A stretch of 64,000 nucleotides of DNA from Pseudomonadota bacterium (lineage in GTDB: Bacteria; Pseudomonadota; Alphaproteobacteria; Kiloniellales; JACOMY01), in NCBI GenBank assembly GCA_029781795.1, contig JAKOWB010000194.1:1-64000 (forward strand). Reading direction: 5' to 3'. Under the pieces are notes generated by a model. The model was not told where the DNA came from. It saw nothing but the letters and a program-made list of their open reading frames with translations, and made no database searches. Below are positions 53,895 through 63,475 of the stretch, one piece after another. Position numbers and translations under genes: made by a program. The number at the start of each line of letters is the position of its first letter. Position 1 is the stretch's first letter.

Positions 53895-54786
53895 GCGGCC
53901 GGCGGCGCGGATCCAGGGCGACCTGCAGGCCGTCGCCCAGCAGGTTCAGCGAGGCGACGGCGAGCAGGATGGCGATGCCGGGGAAGAGCGCGAGGTGCGG
54001 CGCCTCCCACAGCAGGTCCTGCGCCCCTGCCAGCATGCGCCCCCAGGAGGGCGTCGAGGGATCGAGCCCGAGGCCGAGGAACGAAAGCACCGATTCGAAG
54101 AGGATGATCTGTCCGGCCGACAGCGTGGTGGCAACCAGGATCGGCGCGGCGATGTTGGGCAGCACGTGGCGCCTGAGGATGCGGCCCGGTGTCGCCCCCA
54201 TGGCCTTGGCGGCGCGTACGTAGTCCTGCGCCAGGGCCTGGAGCGTGGCGGCGCGCACGAGGCGCGCCGTCGTCGTCCAGCCGACCAGCACGATGACGAA
54301 GACCAGGCGCAGCAGCTTGGTGGCGTCGCTCTGCGCCGCCGCCGCGTCGAGCCCCAGCTTGGTCAGGTCCACGGCCGAGAGCACGATCAGCAGCGGCAGC
54401 AGCGGCAGGGCGATGACCGCGTCGGTGCTGCGCATCAGCAGCGTGTCGATCCAGCCGCCGCGTTCGCCCGCCAGCAGGCCGACCAGGGTGCCCAGCGCCG
54501 CCGCGCCGAGCGCCGCCAGCAGCGCCACCCCGAGCGAGATGCGCCCGCCCTCCAGCAGGCGAAGGCCGAGGTCGCGGCCCAGCTCGTCGGTGCCCAGCCA
54601 GTGCTCGGGCGAGGGCGGCAGCTTGGCGCCCAGCAGGTCGACCTGGCTCATGTCGAAGCCGAGCCAGCCGGCGATCGGGCCGGCGGCCAGTCCGGCGCCG
54701 GCGACGACGATCAGGAAGAGCAGGGCGGCGCTCGCCGCCGGCTGGCGCAGCAGGCGCCGCAGCAGGCCGGGCTGCCCCCGCCTCAT
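53881..54786 (-). CDS. Peptide-type ABC transporter permease (DppC/OppC-like)
   Basis: A 301-residue permease. Domains are an N-terminal OppC segment (QPAASAALLFLIVV), LGTDELGRD, and the EAA loop YVRAAKAMGATPGRILRRHVLPNI. Its ATG overlaps the OppB-like stop (ATGA). The pair forms the membrane channel for a dipeptide-, oligopeptide- or nickel-type substrate. No ATPase genes follow; the Usp gene converges here. Confidence 0.92.
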   Translation of the reverse strand: MRRGQPGLLRRLLRQPAASAALLFLIVVAGAGLAAGPIAGWLGFDMSQVDLLGAKLPPSPEHWLGTDELGRDLGLRLLEGGRISLGVALLAALGAAALGTLVGLLAGERGGWIDTLLMRSTDAVIALPLLPLLIVLSAVDLTKLGLDAAAAQSDATKLLRLVFVIVLVGWTTTARLVRAATLQALAQDYVRAAKAMGATPGRILRRHVLPNIAAPILVATTLSAGQIILFESVLSFLGLGLDPSTPSWGRMLAGAQDLLWEAPHLALFPGIAILLAVASLNLLGDGLQVALDPRRRPLSAR

Positions 54787-55727
54787 GACAGCTTGATGCG
54801 CGGGTCGAGCCGCGCGTAGGCGAGGTCGGCCAACAGGTTGCCGGCCAGCGTCGCCGCCGTCGCCGTCAACAGTCCGACCAGTGCCAGGTTGTAGTCGTTG
54901 CCCATGATGGCGTCGTAGAGCACGCGCCCCATGCCGAGCTGGCGGAACAGGATCTCGGTCACCAGCGCACCGGAGAAGAGCGCGCCGACGCTGAGGCCGA
55001 CCAGCGTGACCAGCGGCAGGCTGGCGGCCGGCAGCACGTGGCGCCACAGCATCCGGCGGCGCGGCACGCCCTTGGCGCGCGCCGTGCGCACCCAGTCCTG
55101 CGTCATGGCCTCGCCGGCCGCGGCGCGCATGAAGCGCAGGAAGTGCCCCAGGCTGCCCAGCGCCAGCGTGGTCACCGGCAGCGCCAGGGCTGCCAGCGTG
55201 CCGCCGAGGGTGCCGTCGCCGCCGCCGCCGGCCGGCAGCCAGCGCAGCTCCACTGCGAAGAGGAAGATCAGCAGCAGCGCCAGCCAGAAGGTCGGGACCG
55301 AGAGACTGAGCAACGCCAGGATCTCGGCAATGCGGTCGGCGAGGCCGCGCGGCTTCGCCGCCGCCAGCAGGCCGAGCGGCACCGCGAGGCCCAGCGCCAG
55401 CAGCAATGCCGGAAGCAGCAATTGCAGCGTGTTCAGCAACGCGCCGCCCAGGATCTCAAGCGCCGGCCGGCTGAAGGAGCGCGACCAGCCGAAGTCGCCG
55501 GTCAGCGCCTGCCCGGCCCAGGCCAGGTAGCGGTCGATGAGCGGCTGGTCGAGGCCATAGAGCGCGCGCAGGCGCGCGGCGTCGGCGGCGGTCAGGGTCG
55601 GATTGCCGGCGATCAGCAGGTCGAGGGGGTCGCCCGGCATCAGTCCGATCAGCACGAAGACCACCAGCGACATGATCGCCAGGACCACCAGGCTGCCGGT
55701 CAGCCGCCGGATCAGGAAGGCGAGCAA
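54783..55727 (-). CDS. Peptide-type ABC transporter permease (DppB/OppB-like)
   Basis: A 314-residue permease with the family start FLIRRLTGSLVVLAIMSLVVFVLIGLMPGDP and the EAA loop VRTARAKGVPRRRMLWRHVLPAA. The start is a TTG at 55727, 16 bp after the binding-protein stop; no ATG fits, and the Shine-Dalgarno sequence is weak. It overlaps the OppC-like gene by 4 bp. Confidence 0.9.
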   Translation of the reverse strand: MLAFLIRRLTGSLVVLAIMSLVVFVLIGLMPGDPLDLLIAGNPTLTAADAARLRALYGLDQPLIDRYLAWAGQALTGDFGWSRSFSRPALEILGGALLNTLQLLLPALLLALGLAVPLGLLAAAKPRGLADRIAEILALLSLSVPTFWLALLLIFLFAVELRWLPAGGGGDGTLGGTLAALALPVTTLALGSLGHFLRFMRAAAGEAMTQDWVRTARAKGVPRRRMLWRHVLPAASLPLVTLVGLSVGALFSGALVTEILFRQLGMGRVLYDAIMGNDYNLALVGLLTATAATLAGNLLADLAYARLDPRIKLS

Positions 55728-55743
55728 GGCCCGCGCCCGCCGG

Positions 55744-57384
55744 TCAGTTGTCCACCGTCCAGTCCTCGATCCACAGCGTCGTGGGACCCAGGTGGCCGGT
55801 GGGCGTGAGGCCGTGCAGCCACTTCGGCAGCACGTAGGAATTGGCGCGCCAGTAGAGCGGCAGGGCCGGCAGGTCGGTCATGTAGATCCGCTGCAACTCG
55901 GCCCAGAGCGGCTTCCGCTTTTCGGGGTCGAGCTCGCGCTCGATGGCGTCGATCACGCCGTCCATGTCGGGGTTGGCGTAGCCGGTGAAGTTCTGTCCTG
56001 ACCAGCCGTTCTCGGCGGTCGGAATCTCGTCCGAGTGCAGCAGCGTCCGATTGGTCGATTCCGGCGCGGCGATCCAGCCGAAGAGGGCGAGGTCGCCGTA
56101 CTTGCGCTCGCGCAGCGTCGCGCCGAACAGCGTGCGGGCCGGCTGGTTGTCGATCCGCGCCTCGATGCCCACGGCCTTCCACTGTGCCTGCAGCACCTGC
56201 TCGACCAGCTCGCGCGTCTTGTCGCCCGCCGTGGTCATGATCGAGACGGTCAGGCGCTTGCCGTCCTTCACCCGGATGCCGTCGCCGCCGGGGACCCACC
56301 CGGCAGCGTCCAGCAGCGCCTTGGCCTGGGCCGGATCGTAGGGATAGGCCGGCAGGTCGCTGGTCAGGTTCGGGTCCAGCGGCGAGATCGGCGAGGTCGC
56401 CACCGGCTGCTTGCCGCCGAACAGCTTGTCGCTGAGTGCCTGGCGGTCGATGGCGAAGAGCAGCGCCTGGCGCACCGCGCGGTCGGCGACGGCACCCTGC
56501 GTCAGGTTGACGTCCATGTGCTCGTAGAACAGGCCGGCCTTGAAGATCACCTGGTAGTCGTCGCCGTGGCGCTTCTCGAAGGCGAGGGCCTGATCGATCT
56601 GCAGGCCCAGTTCGCCGGCGATCATGTCGATCGCGCCGGACAGCAGGTTGGCCTCCAGCGTCGAGGTGCTGGAGACGGTGATGACGCGGATGCGGTCGAA
56701 GACCGGCTGCTTGCCATACCAGCTGGGGTTGCGCTCCAGCACCACCTCGCTGCCCGGGGTCACCCGGGTGATGCGATAGGGTCCGAAATAGAGTCCCGGG
56801 TTGGTCGGGTCGGCGTCGAAGGCGGTGCGGTTGCGCCAGTTCGCCGGGTCGGCCTCGAAGATCGGCTTCTCCACGTGCGCCGGCAGCAGCTCCGTGCCGA
56901 ACGCGCTATAGTCGAAGGTCACGCGGTCGACGTGCAGCACCACGGTCTTGGGGTCGATCACGTCGATCGAGAGGATGCGGCGGAAGGCTTCGCCGCTGAC
57001 TACGCCGGACAGCGGATGGCGCCCGACCTCCCAGGTGAAGACCAGGTCCTCGGCGGTCACCGGCACGCCATCCGACCAGGTCGCGCCGGGCTGCAGCTGA
57101 TAGGTGATGGCCATGCCCTCCTTGCCGTCCGGCAGGGCCTCGCGCTTCGCCAGCCCGTTCTCCAGCGTCGGCAGGGTGACGCAGAGGCCGCAGACCAGGG
57201 TCCAGTCGGGGTCGTAGAGCGTCACCGGACGGCGGGTCATGCCGTCCAGGATGCTGAGCGCGACGCTGGGATCGGTCAGGGGGTTGAGCGTCGTCGGATA
57301 CTGGCTGACGCCGATCTTCAGCTCGCGCGCCGCCGCCGGCAGGGCCGCCAGCAGCAGGGCCAAGGTGAGAAGCAGTCGCGCCAT
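55744..57384 (-). CDS. Peptide-type ABC solute-binding protein
   Basis: A 546-residue periplasmic protein of the DppA/OppA (SBP family 5) type with signal MARLLLTLALLLAALPAAA. Landmarks are VSQYPTTLNPLTDPSVA near the start and YPYDPAQAKALLDAAGW. It is the first gene of an SBP-permease-permease unit that lacks ATPases in the window. The ligand could be a peptide, opine or metal complex. Confidence 0.92.
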   Translation of the reverse strand: MARLLLTLALLLAALPAAARELKIGVSQYPTTLNPLTDPSVALSILDGMTRRPVTLYDPDWTLVCGLCVTLPTLENGLAKREALPDGKEGMAITYQLQPGATWSDGVPVTAEDLVFTWEVGRHPLSGVVSGEAFRRILSIDVIDPKTVVLHVDRVTFDYSAFGTELLPAHVEKPIFEADPANWRNRTAFDADPTNPGLYFGPYRITRVTPGSEVVLERNPSWYGKQPVFDRIRVITVSSTSTLEANLLSGAIDMIAGELGLQIDQALAFEKRHGDDYQVIFKAGLFYEHMDVNLTQGAVADRAVRQALLFAIDRQALSDKLFGGKQPVATSPISPLDPNLTSDLPAYPYDPAQAKALLDAAGWVPGGDGIRVKDGKRLTVSIMTTAGDKTRELVEQVLQAQWKAVGIEARIDNQPARTLFGATLRERKYGDLALFGWIAAPESTNRTLLHSDEIPTAENGWSGQNFTGYANPDMDGVIDAIERELDPEKRKPLWAELQRIYMTDLPALPLYWRANSYVLPKWLHGLTPTGHLGPTTLWIEDWTVDN

Positions 57385-57496
57385 CCGCCGGATCCTCCTT
57401 GTACGTCCCGCGCCCCGAGGCTAGGGGTGCGCAGCGCATTGCAGCAAGCGGATAAGCTGGCTGGACAGCCCGGCGGCCGCCCGGCAGGGTCGCGCC

Positions 57497-57952
57497 ATGC
57501 AAGCGTCATCGACCCCAGGACCCGATCTCGACCCGCTGCGCGCGCGCAGCGGTTTCGCCGACCTCGTCGACTACCGCCTGACGCGCTGGCAGTCGGACGA
57601 GGCGGAGGTGCAGGTTACCATCGGGCCGCAGCACCTGAACCGTTCGGGCGTGCTGCACGGTGGTGTGCTCTGCACGATCCTGGACGCCGCCTGCGGCTAT
57701 GCCGGCTGCTTCCTCGACATCCCGGGGCGGCGGCGGCGCGCCTTCACGCTGTCGCTCAACACGCAGTTCATCGCCACCGCCGCGGTCGGCGCGCGGCTCA
57801 CCTGCGTGGCCCGCCGCACCGGCGGCGGACGCTCGGTCTTCTTCGCCGCGGCGGAGGTCCGCGATCAGGCGGGCACCCTGGTCGCCCGCGCCGATGGCGT
57901 CTTCAAGTATCGCGGCCGCAGCGGCGAGCCGGAAGGCGAGCCGGCCATCTGA
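57497..57952 (+). CDS. PaaI-type hotdog-fold thioesterase
   Basis: A 151-residue hotdog protein. The active-site region HLNRSGVLHGGVLCTILDAACGYAG carries the HGG motif and aspartate of the PaaI family, which hydrolyses acyl-CoA thioesters. It is divergent from the peptide transporter operon with 112 bp between starts, and is followed by the histidine kinase gene. Confidence 0.9.
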   Translation: MQASSTPGPDLDPLRARSGFADLVDYRLTRWQSDEAEVQVTIGPQHLNRSGVLHGGVLCTILDAACGYAGCFLDIPGRRRRAFTLSLNTQFIATAAVGARLTCVARRTGGGRSVFFAAAEVRDQAGTLVARADGVFKYRGRSGEPEGEPAI

Positions 57953-57963
57953 TCGCGGGCGTG

Positions 57964-57991
57964 TTGATTGCAGCCGGCTGGGCGGCATACT
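57964..57991 (+). promoter_or_regulatory. Candidate promoter of the hybrid histidine kinase gene
   Basis: TTGATT (57964-57969), a 16-bp spacer and CATACT (57986-57991), each 4 of 6 consensus bases. Transcription would start near 57998, leaving a leader of about 68 nt that holds a 10-codon reading frame. Confidence 0.4.
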
Positions 57992-58036
57992 AAGGCAATC
58001 GGGAAGCCTGCTGGCGGGCGGGCCGAATCCAGGTCG

Positions 58037-58069
58037 ATGACCACGGTCATGCGGGTTGCACGGCGATGA
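58037..58069 (+). CDS. Possible 10-residue leader peptide
   Basis: A short frame (MTTVMRVARR, stop) starts with ATG after AGGTCG. Its TGA overlaps the ATG of the kinase gene (ATGA). The kinase ATG has no Shine-Dalgarno sequence of its own, so coupled translation from this leader is plausible. It is too short for homology to support. Confidence 0.3.
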   Translation: MTTVMRVARR

Positions 58070-60282
58070 GCCAACGTGCCTCCATCCTGTCACGTATCTG
58101 GCCGGGCCTGCGGCTGTCCGCTGCCGGGCGAATCGCGGTGATCTATGTGGCGCTTGCCGCCGTGTGGATCGTTGCCAGCGACCGCGTGCTCCTGTGGCTT
58201 CTGTCCGGCAGCCCGGAAGCCCTCTCCATCAACCAGACCTTCAAGGGCCTCGCGTTCGTCGCGATCAGCGCCTTGTTGATCTACGTCCTCGTCCGGCGGG
58301 CGACCCGCCGGCAGCGGCGCGTCGAGGACGCCCTGATGCGCAGCGCGTGGCGTTTCGACCTGATCGCCCAGGAGATCGAGGGCTACTCGATCTTTCTGGT
58401 CGACGTCGAAGGCCGGGTGGTGAGCTGGAACCGCGGTGCCGTGAAGATTACCGGCTACCGCGCGGAGGAGATGATCGGCCAGCAGCTCGACCGGCTCTAC
58501 CTGCAGGAGGACCGTCGCGCGGAACTGCCGGGCCGGCTGCTGCAACGGGCCGCCGAGGAGGGGCACGTCTTCGCCCGCGGCTGGCGCATTGCCAAGGATG
58601 GCAGGCGCTATCTGGCCGAGATCGTCATGACCGCGGTCCATGACGCGCAGGGCCGCCTGGAAGGCTTCGTCAACTTCGCCCGTGACGTCACCGACGAGCA
58701 GGCCCTCGCCGACAAGCTGCAGCACGCGCAGGACCGCCTGGCGCTGGGACTGCGCTCCGGCAACATCGGGCTGTGGGACTGGGACATCCTGACGGACCAG
58801 CTCCATGTCTCGCCGGAATGGAAGCAGCAGCTCGGCTTTGCCGACACCGAGCTGAACGCGACCAGCGCGCTGTTCTACCAGCTGCTTCACCCCGACGACG
58901 CCGGCCGGGTTCAGGCGCTGCAGGACGCGGCGCTGCGAGATCCGCAGATCCGCTACGACCTCGAGATCCGGTTGCGGCACAAGGATGGCAGTTGGCGCTG
59001 GATTCATAGCCGCGGCCAGGTCCTGCGCGACGACGATGGGCGCCCGATCCGCATGATTGGTGTGCACTCCGACGTCACCCAGCGGCGCGAGACCGAGGCG
59101 CAGCTGCGCCAGGCGCTGCGCATGGAGGCGATCGGCCAGCTGACCGGCGGCGTGGCGCACGATTTCAACAACCTGCTGACCGTCGTGCTGGGCAACGCCG
59201 AGTTGCTGCGCGACCGGGTCGAGGCGGACGCCACGGCACGCCAGCTCGCCGAAACGACGCTGTCCGCGGCCGAGCGCGGCGCCGCTTTGACGCGCCGCCT
59301 CTTGGCTTTCGCCCGCCGGGAAACGCTGGCCCCCGAACGGGTCAATCCCAATCGCCTGGTCTCCGGCGTGCTGCCGCTGCTGGTCAGCACCCTTGGCGAG
59401 GACATCGAGATCGCGACCGACCTGGGCGCCGAGCTTTGGGACGTCCTGGTCGATCCGCACCAGCTCGAGAACTCGCTCATCAATCTGGTGGTCAACGCGC
59501 GCGATGCGCTGCCCGATGGCGGGCACGTCGTGATCGCCACCCGCAAGCGCGTCGTCGCGGCCGGCTCGCGCGCGTCCGAGCAGACGAATCCAGGCGACTA
59601 CGTGGAGATCCTGGTCGTCGACGACGGCAACGGCATGCCGCCTGACGTGGTGGAGCGCGCGTTCGAACCCTTCTTTACCACCAAGGACGTCGGCAAGGGA
59701 TCCGGACTGGGTCTCTCCATGGTGTACGGCTTTGTCCGCCAGTCCGGCGGGCTGGTGGAGATCGAAAGCCGCGTCGGCCAGGGCACGACGGTTCGGATCC
59801 TGCTGCCGCGCGCTCAGCCTGTCGACGCGTCCGCCGCACGCGGCGGCCCGGCGCTGAATGCCCTGGCCGGCCGGGGCGAGCGCGTGCTGGTGGTCGAGGA
59901 TGACGAGCCGGTGCGGCGCCTGATGGCCGGACTGCTGCGTGACATGAACTACAAGGTCCTCGAGGCGGGCGACGGGCCGCAGGCGCTGGAGGTCGCCGAC
60001 AAGGTGCCTGACCTGGATCTGCTGGTGACCGACATGGTGATGCCCGGCGGCATGAACGGCGTCGCGCTGGCCAGCCGGCTGCGCGGCCAGCATCCGAATC
60101 TGCCGGTGCTCTATGTCTCGGGCTACAGCGACCGGCCGCTGCCAGGCGCGAAGGTCGATTCGACAGAGCCCCACGCGGACGGCACCGGGCCGGTCGATCG
60201 CCATCTCGGCAAGCCCTTCAACCGCCGTGCGCTGGCACGCGCGGTGCGCCAGACGCTGGAGGCCTCCCGGGTCGCCGCCTAG
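58066..60282 (+). CDS. Hybrid sensor histidine kinase (2 TM, 2 PAS, HisKA, HATPase, receiver)
   Basis: A 738-residue membrane sensor. Two hydrophobic helices (~22-47 and ~61-76), PAS1 (~95-215, IFLVDVEGRVVSWNRGAVKITGY), and PAS2 (~225-345, PAS_3-like with HKDGSWRWIHSRGQVL). HisKA has H365 in GGVAHDFNNLL; HATPase has NLVVNARDAL, VDDGNGMP and GSGLGLSMVYGFV. The receiver phosphorylation site is D656 (VTDMVMPGG). The periplasmic loop is short. No partner regulator is next to it. Its TAG stop shares a CTAG with the convergent enoyl-CoA hydratase stop. Confidence 0.94.
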   Translation: MSQRASILSRIWPGLRLSAAGRIAVIYVALAAVWIVASDRVLLWLLSGSPEALSINQTFKGLAFVAISALLIYVLVRRATRRQRRVEDALMRSAWRFDLIAQEIEGYSIFLVDVEGRVVSWNRGAVKITGYRAEEMIGQQLDRLYLQEDRRAELPGRLLQRAAEEGHVFARGWRIAKDGRRYLAEIVMTAVHDAQGRLEGFVNFARDVTDEQALADKLQHAQDRLALGLRSGNIGLWDWDILTDQLHVSPEWKQQLGFADTELNATSALFYQLLHPDDAGRVQALQDAALRDPQIRYDLEIRLRHKDGSWRWIHSRGQVLRDDDGRPIRMIGVHSDVTQRRETEAQLRQALRMEAIGQLTGGVAHDFNNLLTVVLGNAELLRDRVEADATARQLAETTLSAAERGAALTRRLLAFARRETLAPERVNPNRLVSGVLPLLVSTLGEDIEIATDLGAELWDVLVDPHQLENSLINLVVNARDALPDGGHVVIATRKRVVAAGSRASEQTNPGDYVEILVVDDGNGMPPDVVERAFEPFFTTKDVGKGSGLGLSMVYGFVRQSGGLVEIESRVGQGTTVRILLPRAQPVDASAARGGPALNALAGRGERVLVVEDDEPVRRLMAGLLRDMNYKVLEAGDGPQALEVADKVPDLDLLVTDMVMPGGMNGVALASRLRGQHPNLPVLYVSGYSDRPLPGAKVDSTEPHADGTGPVDRHLGKPFNRRALARAVRQTLEASRVAA

Positions 60283-61070
60283 CGGCCCTCGAACCGCGGC
60301 GCGCGCTTCTCCAGAAAGGCGCGGATGCCCTCGGCATAGTCGGCGCTGTCGCAGAGCGCGAAGGGGGCGGCCCACTCGGCGCGGTCGAAGGGGCGGGGAT
60401 CGGCGGCGCGCCGGGTGAATGCGCGGTGGTAGCGGTGCACCAGCGGCGCGCCGGCGGCAATACGGCCGGCCACGGCATAGGCCTCGGCTTCGACCGCCTC
60501 GTCCGGCAGCACGCGCGTCACCAGGCCCTTCTGCAAGGCTTCCTCGGCGCCGTAGATGCGGCCCTCCAGCAGCAGCTCCAGCGCCGTGGAGCGGCCGCAG
60601 AGCTCGACCAGCGGGCGGAGGGCGGAGGTCGGCAGGCCGTTGCCGATGCGGGCGATGGGAATGCCGAGCCGCGCGCCGGCGCCGGCGATGCGCAGGTCGC
60701 ACTGCAGCGCGATTTCCAGCCCGCCGCCGACACAGTCGCCCTGCACCAGGGCGACCGTCGGGTGCGGGCTGTCGCGCAGTGCCTCGCTGGCCCGCTCCAT
60801 CACCGCGGCATAGGCCTCGGCCTGGGCGGCGGAGTTGCGCTTCTCCACGACCTCGGCGATGTCGGCGCCGGCGCCGAAGGCACCGCGGCCGTCGGCCGCC
60901 GCCGCGCCGCGCACCACCAGGCAGCGCAACGCGGTGTCGCGGTTCACCTCGGCCAGCGCGTCGCCCAGCGCCTGCCACATGGCGAGGCTCATGGCGTTCA
61001 TGCGCTCTGGCCGGTTCAGCAGGACGGTTGCGACCGCGCCGTCGCGACTGATCTTGACGAGTTCGCTCAT
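60279..61070 (-). CDS. Enoyl-CoA hydratase/isomerase family protein
   Basis: A 263-residue crotonase-fold protein. The oxyanion-hole regions are RGAFGAGADIAEV and the GDCVGGGLEIALQCDLRI segment with a glutamate near the active site. It is probably a hydratase or isomerase of fatty-acid or aromatic breakdown. The ATG at 61070 overlaps the thiE stop by 4 bp (ATGA), so it is the last gene of a thiM-thiE unit, with no clear metabolic link to thiamine. Confidence 0.9.
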   Translation of the reverse strand: MSELVKISRDGAVATVLLNRPERMNAMSLAMWQALGDALAEVNRDTALRCLVVRGAAAADGRGAFGAGADIAEVVEKRNSAAQAEAYAAVMERASEALRDSPHPTVALVQGDCVGGGLEIALQCDLRIAGAGARLGIPIARIGNGLPTSALRPLVELCGRSTALELLLEGRIYGAEEALQKGLVTRVLPDEAVEAEAYAVAGRIAAGAPLVHRYHRAFTRRAADPRPFDRAEWAAPFALCDSADYAEGIRAFLEKRAPRFEGR

Positions 61071-61714
61071 GCCGGTGGCTCCTGGTCGATGACGGCGCGC
61101 AGGGCGCGGGCGGCGGCGGCCGGGTCGGCGGCGCCGGCGATGGCGGAAACCACGGCGAGGCCCTGCACGCCGGCGGCCATGACGGCGGCGGCGTTGGCCA
61201 GCTTGATGCCGCCGATGGCGACCGCCGGCAGCTTCGGCACCTTGCGCCTGAGGGCGGCCAGCCCCTCGACGCCCAGCGGCGTGCCGGCATCGCCCTTGGT
61301 CGGGGTGGCGAAGACCGGGCCCAGGCCGACATAGTCGACCAGCGCCGGGTCGGCGCTCGCCGCCTCGGCCGCGCTGCCGACCGACAGGCCGAGGATGCGC
61401 TCCAGCGGCAGGCACTCGCGCACCCGGGCCGGCGACTGGTCGTCCTGCCCGACGTGCAGTCCCTCGGCGCCGCTGGCGAGCGTGGCCTCCAGGTTGTCGT
61501 TGACGATCAGCGGCACGCCCAGCGGCCGGAGCAGCGTGATCAGCGCGCGCGCCAGCTCGGTGACATGACGGGTGTCCGCGCCCTTCTCGCGCAGCTGCAC
61601 GACGGTGACCCCGCCGGCCACAGCTTCGGCGGCGACGTCGAGGGGCGAGCGCCCGCCGCAGTCTGCGCTGCCGAGTACGAGATAGAGGCGAAGATCGAAG
61701 GTCGGTCTGGTCAT
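61067..61714 (-). CDS. thiE: Thiamine-phosphate synthase
   Basis: A 215-residue TIM-barrel enzyme joining HMP-diphosphate and thiazole phosphate. Landmarks are VVQLREKGADTRH, LIVNDNLEATLASGAEGLHVGQDD, DYVGLGPVFATPTKGDAG and AIGGI. The ATG at 61714 overlaps the thiM stop (ATGA), so the two are cotranslated. Confidence 0.94.
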   Translation of the reverse strand: MTRPTFDLRLYLVLGSADCGGRSPLDVAAEAVAGGVTVVQLREKGADTRHVTELARALITLLRPLGVPLIVNDNLEATLASGAEGLHVGQDDQSPARVRECLPLERILGLSVGSAAEAASADPALVDYVGLGPVFATPTKGDAGTPLGVEGLAALRRKVPKLPAVAIGGIKLANAAAVMAAGVQGLAVVSAIAGAADPAAAARALRAVIDQEPPA

Positions 61715-62502
61715 TGCAGCCTCAGTCGGCCCACGAGGCCGGCCTTGTCCAGACCGGCAAGGCGGTCGAGAAAGCGGACGCGGAAGCTGCCGGGCCCGTC
61801 GGCGTCGCGCGCCGCCAGCTCGCCGGCGACGCCGTAGATGGCGAGCGCGTGCAGCGTGCCCTCGAAGGCCTCGCCCGTCACCGCGACGCAGGCGCCGACC
61901 AGGGCGGTGAGGGCGCATCCCGTGGCGGTGACGCGCCCCATCAAGGCGTGGCCATTGTCGACCGCGGCGAGCTGCGTGCCGTCGGTCACATAGTCGACCG
62001 CGCCGGTCACCGCGACCACGCCGCCGGTCTTCCTCGCCAGGTCGCGGGCGGCGTCCAGCGCCTCGACCGACGCATTGGCGCTGTCGACTCCGCGTGCCGC
62101 GCTCTTGCCCATCAGCGCCAGGATCTCCGAGCCGTTGCCGCGCACCACGGCCGGCTTCTTCTTCACCAGTGCCTTCAGCACCTCGTTGCGGTAGGGGGTG
62201 GCGCCGGCGCCGACGGGATCGAGGATCCAGGGCTTGTCCAGCTTGCGCGCCCGGTCGATGGCCAGGTGCATGGCCTCGACCCAGGCGGGGTCGAGCGTGC
62301 CGATGTTGACGGTGAGGGCGCCGGCGATGGCCACCATGTCGGCCACCTCCTCGCGCGCGTGCGCCATGACCGGCGAGGCGCCGACCGCCAGCAGCACGTT
62401 GGCGGCCAGATCCATGGCGACGAAATTGACGATATTGTGCACCAGCGGGGATTCGGCGCGCAGCGCCAGTACGGTCCGCCAAACCGCTTCGCCGGACTTC
62501 AT
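61711..62502 (-). CDS. thiM: Hydroxyethylthiazole kinase
   Basis: A 263-residue thiazole salvage kinase. Landmarks are PLVHNIVNFVAMDLAANVLLAVGASPVMA at the N-terminus, ILDPVGAGATPYR and the conserved TATGCALTALVGA. AGGGGG lies 7 bp before the ATG at 62502; an upstream ATG gives an unneeded extension. With thiE it allows thiamine to be remade from salvaged thiazole. No THI-box riboswitch is visible upstream. Confidence 0.93.
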   Translation of the reverse strand: MKSGEAVWRTVLALRAESPLVHNIVNFVAMDLAANVLLAVGASPVMAHAREEVADMVAIAGALTVNIGTLDPAWVEAMHLAIDRARKLDKPWILDPVGAGATPYRNEVLKALVKKKPAVVRGNGSEILALMGKSAARGVDSANASVEALDAARDLARKTGGVVAVTGAVDYVTDGTQLAAVDNGHALMGRVTATGCALTALVGACVAVTGEAFEGTLHALAIYGVAGELAARDADGPGSFRVRFLDRLAGLDKAGLVGRLRLQ

Positions 62503-62614
62503 GATCCGACCCCCTGCGTCGTTCCTGCCGCCGGGCGTTGCCAAGCCCGCGGCTACCTCCTAAGACAGCCCCCGCCACATGGCAACCGACTCTGATCGCC
62601 GCGAGAGGACCCGC

Positions 62615-63310
62615 ATGTCATCCCCGGAGCGCCCCGTCAGCGAGACCGCCCGTCAGACCGCCCGCATCCTGATGGAGATCGAGGCGATCCTGTTCCGCCC
62701 GGACGATCCCTTCATCTTCACCTCGGGCCGGGCCAGCCCGGTCTATGTCGACTGCCGCAAGATCATCGGCTTCCCGCGCGCCCGCGCCGCGCTGATGGAC
62801 CTTGGTGTCGACCTGGTGAAGCGCCACGCCGGCTACGAGGTCTTCGACGTGATCGCCGGCGGCGAGACCGCTGGCATCCCCTTCGCCGCCTGGATGGCCG
62901 AGCGCTTCGGCCTGCCCATGACCTATATCCGCAAGAAGCCCAAGGGCTTCGGCCGCAATGCCCAGATCGAGGGCAACTTCCGCGAGGGCGACCGCTTCCT
63001 GCTGGTCGAGGACCTGGCGACCGACGGCGGCTCCAAGCTCAACTTCATCGACGCCATCAGGGCTGCCGGCGCCCAGGTGGCGCACGCCTTCGTCATCTTC
63101 CACTACGGCATCTTTCCGCAGTCGGTGGCCAAGCTGGCCGAGCGCGGTGTGACGCTGCACGCCCTCGCCACCTGGTGGGACGCGCTGGCGGTGGCCGGCG
63201 AGCAGGGCTATCTCGACGCCAAGGGCATGGACGAGGTGCGTGGCTTCCTGGTCAACCCCGACGCCTGGTCAGCGGCGCACGGCGGCAAGACCTCGGCCGA
63301 CATCGGCTGA
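62615..63310 (+). CDS. pyrE: Orotate phosphoribosyltransferase
   Basis: A 231-residue enzyme of UMP synthesis that joins orotate and PRPP. The PRPP-binding motif is [14 protein letters not shown]; other landmarks are [20 protein letters not shown] and [22 protein letters not shown] lies 5 bp before the ATG at 62615; the frame is open 12 codons further upstream. It is divergent from thiM. Confidence 0.94.
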   Translation: MSSPERPVSETARQTARILMEIEAILFRPDDPFIFTSGRASPVYVDCRKIIGFPRARAALMDLGVDLVKRHAGYEVFDVIAGGETAGIPFAAWMAERFGLPMTYIRKKPKGFGRNAQIEGNFREGDRFLLVEDLATDGGSKLNFIDAIRAAGAQVAHAFVIFHYGIFPQSVAKLAERGVTLHALATWWDALAVAGEQGYLDAKGMDEVRGFLVNPDAWSAAHGGKTSADIG

Positions 63311-63475
63311 ACAGGCCGACCGGGCCGCGGGATCCACGGCGGCGCCCGGCAGCGCCTGCCCGCGGCCGGCATGCCCGGCACGCCGGCATGGGAGAGTTGC
63401 GTTCCGCGACGAGACCTGAGCCTTGCCCGCCGCCGCGCAGCCGCTAGCGTCTCGCGGTCCAGCCAGCGGAATCCC

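Noticed and set aside
62503-62614. TPP riboswitch before thiM
   Set aside because: The conserved CUGAGA and ACCUGAUCUGG elements are missing; the leader is too short for a full aptamer.
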